A stretch of 64,000 bases of DNA from G965216695 sp965216695 (GTDB lineage: Bacteria; Pseudomonadota; Gammaproteobacteria; Pseudomonadales; Azotimanducaceae), in NCBI GenBank assembly GCA_965216695.1, contig OZ244212.1, positions 4,216,001 through 4,280,000 on the forward strand. Reading direction: 5' to 3'. Below the pieces are notes generated by a model. That model ran no database searches and was not told where the DNA came from. It saw nothing but the letters and a program-made list of their open reading frames with translations. Positions 61,026 to 64,000 of this stretch are shown one piece after another (the first letter of the stretch is position 1; each line of letters starts with the position of its first letter). Made by a program: the position numbers and the translations under genes.

Positions 61026-63002
61026 TCACCAGGTTTTTGCCGGATAATCGATCCGCTTCGGAGGTGGCCAGGTAAACCCGGCTTCGGTAATGCGGGCTTT
61101 GTAGTTTGGCGCCGCATCCAGATCAAACGGTGCGCCACAGAAACAGCTAAAAACCGCATGGCTGATCACCGCCGCGCTTCCCGGATGGGCGTCAAGCCGC
61201 GCAACCGTTGCATTGGCTTTGTCTCGGTCCCCAATGACGGCAGCAATAATGATTGAAGACAGGTCATCTGCATCGGGTCCAGCCCAGTAGTCTTCGGCCA
61301 TTTGCCGAGCGACAGTAGGATCACCGATCAGTGCCTCGCGCAGTATCTGCCGATCGTACGGCAGCCGACTGTCTCCGTTGCCTGTTCCGAGCGTACCGAG
61401 ATTGTCGATGTCCCCCGATGCAAGCAATGCCCAGTAGCGTCCGTCGTTCAAAGATGGGTGGCTGAGTCCTTTGTCATCCGCGTTGTCGATTGCTTGTAGT
61501 GCGGCGTGGGCATCTCCGGACCAAATCAGCGACCACGCCAGGTGGTAACTGGCGTACGTGTCCAATGGGTTACACTTGATTGCTTCGCGCAACTTCGTGA
61601 CTAACTCATCGGCCCAACCGAAGTGGGCAACTAACGAGGTCCAGTTCATCTGCGGACATTTGCCTGGGTGCATGGCCCTTCGTATTCGCTCGGGCAAACC
61701 GGTCCATGCCTCACTGAACAGCGTTCTCTCGAGTTCGAGTAGATCGCGTTGGTTACCGGCTGCAGATGACCTCACGGCCAACCCGTATTCCTCGCGTAAT
61801 GCCGCGAGGGTCTGTTGCAGTTCGCCGGGAAAATCCTCATCCCGCAGGCCTGCGACAATTTCAAAGACTATGTGGCCGCGAAGGTCCGCCTTCATTAATC
61901 GCGCCATTGTAAGACCCGGTGTAGTCTCGAGGGCGACCTCGAAATGCTTGTTGGAAATCAGCAGTGCCTCCGACATGGTCACGTCCTGGTGCGCGGCTAC
62001 CCATGCCTCGCGCCCTTTCTGGTAGGCAATGAATGCGTCGACATCGCGAATTCCGGAGCCGTGCATGACCGCTCGAGCCGCGTCATCAAGCACGACGCCC
62101 AATACTTCGGCAATGTGTTCAGCGATGTCTTCTTGAACTGCGAAAACGTCATCAAGCGTTCGATCGTAGTTGCGCGACCACAGGTGAAAGGCATCCGATG
62201 CACGGATCAGCTGAACTGCGACCCGGATTCGGTCCCCGTCACGACGCACGGAACCTTCGACGACGTGCGCAACCCCGAGACGCGATGCGATGTCAGGCAC
62301 AAGGAGGTCCTGCCCTTTGAAATAGAAAGAGGAAGTGCGCGCCGTTACCTGCAGTTCCGGCAACTGCGTGAGGGAGTTCAGGATTTCCTCGGTGAGCCCG
62401 TCCGCAAAGTACCCATCGTTCTCGCCTGACGACAGTGGCAAAAACGGCAGCACCGCGACGGATTTGTGGTAAATCTCTGCGGTTGGTTCAAACGAGGGAG
62501 GATCTTCCCAGTTATCGGCAGCGAGATAGAGGGCCGCCGCGACCGCCAAGCCGGCCAGTGTGAGACTCAGCGTGCCGCGTATGTCGTGCGTATTCGTCTT
62601 GTTGCGATCCGCCCGTTCTCGTTGCAAGAAATCGGCGTCGCAATCTGTATCGATGTAGCCGAACACCGGGACATAATGGCCCTTGGGTACGTCGATCTTG
62701 ACCGGATCCCGTTCGCCTTCGCTATCGTAGTACTCTCTAAGTTTGGCGCGCAATCGACTCGCTTCCACGCGCACGATCGAGTCGATACTCGGGTCGAAGG
62801 AGTCATCCTTGTCAAAGACCTCGACACCCAACGTATATTCTTTGAGCTTGTCCGCCCGGCCTTCCAGTTCCGCATCGATGATGAAACTGAGAAACGTTCG
62901 TGTGCGATTGGACAACGCAAACAGTTTGCTCGCGAACATCCGATCGCGCTGGGCGCGGACTTGTGCGGGGGTCGGCGTGGAGGTTGGTGGGTTCTGAGCC
63001 AT
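61026..63002 (-). CDS. Membrane TolB/TPR regulator-like protein with N-terminal DNA-binding-type domain
   Basis: The 658-residue protein has an N-terminal domain (about 25-115) with LKEYTLGVEVFDKDDSFDPSIDSIVRVEASRLRAKLREYY and IDVPKGHYVPVF, as in CadC-like/adenylate-cyclase-associated proteins, a single membrane segment (143-162), a TolB-like region (VAVLPFLPLSSGENDGYFADGLTEEILNSL from 182) and helical repeats. It probably senses an external state or docks partners. I chose ATG 63002; a TTG 42 bases earlier is possible. The upstream truncated TolB/TPR gene at 57739 belongs to the same general group. Confidence 0.85.
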   Translation of the reverse strand: MAQNPPTSTPTPAQVRAQRDRMFASKLFALSNRTRTFLSFIIDAELEGRADKLKEYTLGVEVFDKDDSFDPSIDSIVRVEASRLRAKLREYYDSEGERDPVKIDVPKGHYVPVFGYIDTDCDADFLQRERADRNKTNTHDIRGTLSLTLAGLAVAAALYLAADNWEDPPSFEPTAEIYHKSVAVLPFLPLSSGENDGYFADGLTEEILNSLTQLPELQVTARTSSFYFKGQDLLVPDIASRLGVAHVVEGSVRRDGDRIRVAVQLIRASDAFHLWSRNYDRTLDDVFAVQEDIAEHIAEVLGVVLDDAARAVMHGSGIRDVDAFIAYQKGREAWVAAHQDVTMSEALLISNKHFEVALETTPGLTMARLMKADLRGHIVFEIVAGLRDEDFPGELQQTLAALREEYGLAVRSSAAGNQRDLLELERTLFSEAWTGLPERIRRAMHPGKCPQMNWTSLVAHFGWADELVTKLREAIKCNPLDTYASYHLAWSLIWSGDAHAALQAIDNADDKGLSHPSLNDGRYWALLASGDIDNLGTLGTGNGDSRLPYDRQILREALIGDPTVARQMAEDYWAGPDADDLSSIIIAAVIGDRDKANATVARLDAHPGSAAVISHAVFSCFCGAPFDLDAAPNYKARITEAGFTWPPPKRIDYPAKTW

Positions 63003-63142
63003 TGTAAATCTGCGCTGGTCGCTCCGCTCGTTCTCGAATGCCAATCACGATTTGCTTCGCCATGCTCACAGAACATTGCGACAATGGGCTTTCACTGCGC
63101 ACCATGGAGTAATACAGCACCATCGATGGTGATTTACAACCC

Positions 63143-63337
63143 GTGCGCGGTGCGCCGGCGAGCGGCAGCGCGTGCATTCAACGAGATCCCGTCGCTCCAG
63201 CGCACGAGGGTGTGGTTTTGGTCGATGTGTACGAGCACTGTGGCGTGGTGTGTGGTTACGGTACGCGTACCTATATCTATCGAAACGAGGGCGGAACGCT
63301 GGCGCTCGAAAGCTTGGAGCTGACGCTGGAGATGTAG
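63143..63337 (+). CDS. Possible small ORF or gene remnant
   Basis: A GTG-initiated 64-residue frame includes EGVVLVDVYEHCGVVCGYGTRTYIYRNEGGTLALESLELTLEM, which looks like a real beta-strand protein end, but no ribosome binding site or domain is evident. It may be a decayed gene between the TolB-like and DUF5916 genes. The rest of 63003-63437 holds nothing I can support. Confidence 0.3.
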   Translation: MRGAPASGSACIQRDPVAPAHEGVVLVDVYEHCGVVCGYGTRTYIYRNEGGTLALESLELTLEM

Positions 63338-63437
63338 CGCTGCCTTTTTGCCGCTGCATCGCCGCTGGACTCAGCTTAATGCCATCACCGCGCTGCAGTC
63401 TGCGGTATTCTTGCACCCTTTTGCCGCAGCCCATCGG

Positions 63438-64000
63438 ATGCTCAAGCTCGTCTTCTCAGTCGCGTTGTCGGTCGGATATTTGGCCGATCTGCCGGTCGCG
63501 TACGGTGCGACGTCGGAGCACCCTGCGCCGCCGCGGCTGGATGCGCGGCCGTTGGACGTTGCGCCGACACTCGATGGTCGTGTGCGGGATGACCCTGCCT
63601 GGCAATCTCTGACGCCGGCCTCCGGCTTCTGGCAGGTGCGGCCGGACGCGGGCCGGCCAGCCAGCCAGCGCACGGAGGTCTACGTCGGCTACACAAAGAC
63701 GACACTGTACATCGGGGTGGTCTGCTACGACTCGAATCCGGGTGCAATCGTCGTTGCCGACAGCCGCCGCGACTCATCGCTCGAGGACACGGACAGCTTT
63801 CAAATGATTGTCGACCCGTACCTCGATCGCCAGAACGGCTTCGTGTTCGGCACGACCCCCACGTCGGTCGAGTACGACGGGCAGGTAACCAATGAAGGGG
63901 CGAACCGTTTCGGCGGGAGCGGCCGCGGTTTCAACCTCAACTGGGATGCCAGTTGGTCGGTGCGCTCGAAGATTCATCAGGACGGCTGGAGCACGGAGTT
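63438..64000 (+). CDS. DUF5916-type protein with CBM9-like N-terminal domain (3' truncated by window edge)
   Basis: The frame starts at ATG 63438 and is still open at the window end (187 codons). A signal peptide (MLKLVFSVALSVGYLADLPVAYGA) precedes a CBM9-like carbohydrate-binding domain: VAPTLDGRVRDDPAWQSL, QRTEVYVGYTKTTLYIGVVCYDSNP, DTDSFQMIVDPYLDRQNGFVFGTTP. In the DUF5916 family this domain leads into an outer-membrane barrel-like region, which lies outside the window. The protein likely sits in the outer membrane and binds carbohydrate or related polymer. Confidence 0.85.
   Translation, partial: MLKLVFSVALSVGYLADLPVAYGATSEHPAPPRLDARPLDVAPTLDGRVRDDPAWQSLTPASGFWQVRPDAGRPASQRTEVYVGYTKTTLYIGVVCYDSNPGAIVVADSRRDSSLEDTDSFQMIVDPYLDRQNGFVFGTTPTSVEYDGQVTNEGANRFGGSGRGFNLNWDASWSVRSKIHQDGWSTE

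Overview
The window is GC-rich, densely coded chromosomal DNA from a gammaproteobacterium, most likely a marine or sediment heterotroph. The pointers are four SusC-unrelated TonB-dependent receptors with 'EEIVVTA'-type TonB boxes, two cytochromes P450, many SDR oxidoreductases, a CaiB CoA-transferase, TolB/TPR sensor-like proteins and a DUF5916 protein. This lineage assignment is inference from gene content; there is no rRNA or other marker gene here. No tRNA, rRNA or CRISPR array was seen.

Layout. 1-580: tail of a TonB-dependent receptor and its terminator. 630-3842: a Spy/CpxP-like small protein, then a two-gene operon (minus strand) of an AhpD/carboxymuconolactone-decarboxylase-like protein and a sulfatase. 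The AhpD-like gene carries an in-frame TGA exactly where the second redox cysteine belongs (C-Y-Y-TGA-T-T-S-H), followed by a bacterial-SECIS-like hairpin, so I read it as a 367-residue selenoprotein. 3969-11533: amino-acid permease, ArsR/SRPBCC pair with a perfect operator, DksA-like zinc finger, CYTH-CHAD protein, a CbpA-CbpM-Na/Pi transporter operon and an Hsp20. 11556-22474: a frameshifted MFS gene, a TonB receptor, and a group of SDR, NTF2-like, SnoaL-like, luciferase-like, MFS, VOC and FAD-dehydrogenase genes. 22475-23867: a gene-free 1.4 kb mosaic of direct and inverted repeats, including a MITE-like element with 17-bp terminal inverted repeats.

23868-36017: CoA-transferase, TonB receptor, SDR and a tightly coupled seven-gene operon (ThDP enzyme, HisC-like aminotransferase, MarR, DUF819 permease, FAD oxidoreductase, amidase/nitrilase, small unknown protein) that looks like an uncharacterised nitrogen-compound catabolic unit. 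36071-41415: LarA-like/DUF2088 protein with gluconokinase, isoprenylcysteine-methyltransferase-like protein, short CDF transporter, SDR, a Nif11-like peptide and a VOC protein. 41569-49241: pectinacetylesterase-like hydrolase, MDR dehydrogenase, PaaI thioesterase, an orphan molybdopterin-binding hydroxylase subunit, TIM-barrel isomerase, ArsM arsenite methyltransferase and a VOC protein. 49248-57242: two P450s, two SDRs, a class II aldolase-like protein and a large TonB receptor, suggesting uptake and oxidation of a hydrophobic (terpenoid- or steroid-like) substrate. 57348-64000: small lipoprotein, an N-terminally truncated TolB/TPR protein, YHS and ferritin-like proteins, a full-length TolB-like membrane protein and the start of a DUF5916 gene.

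Overall this is an accessory, catabolic and transport-rich stretch. The outstanding item is the selenoprotein-sulfatase operon near the left end.
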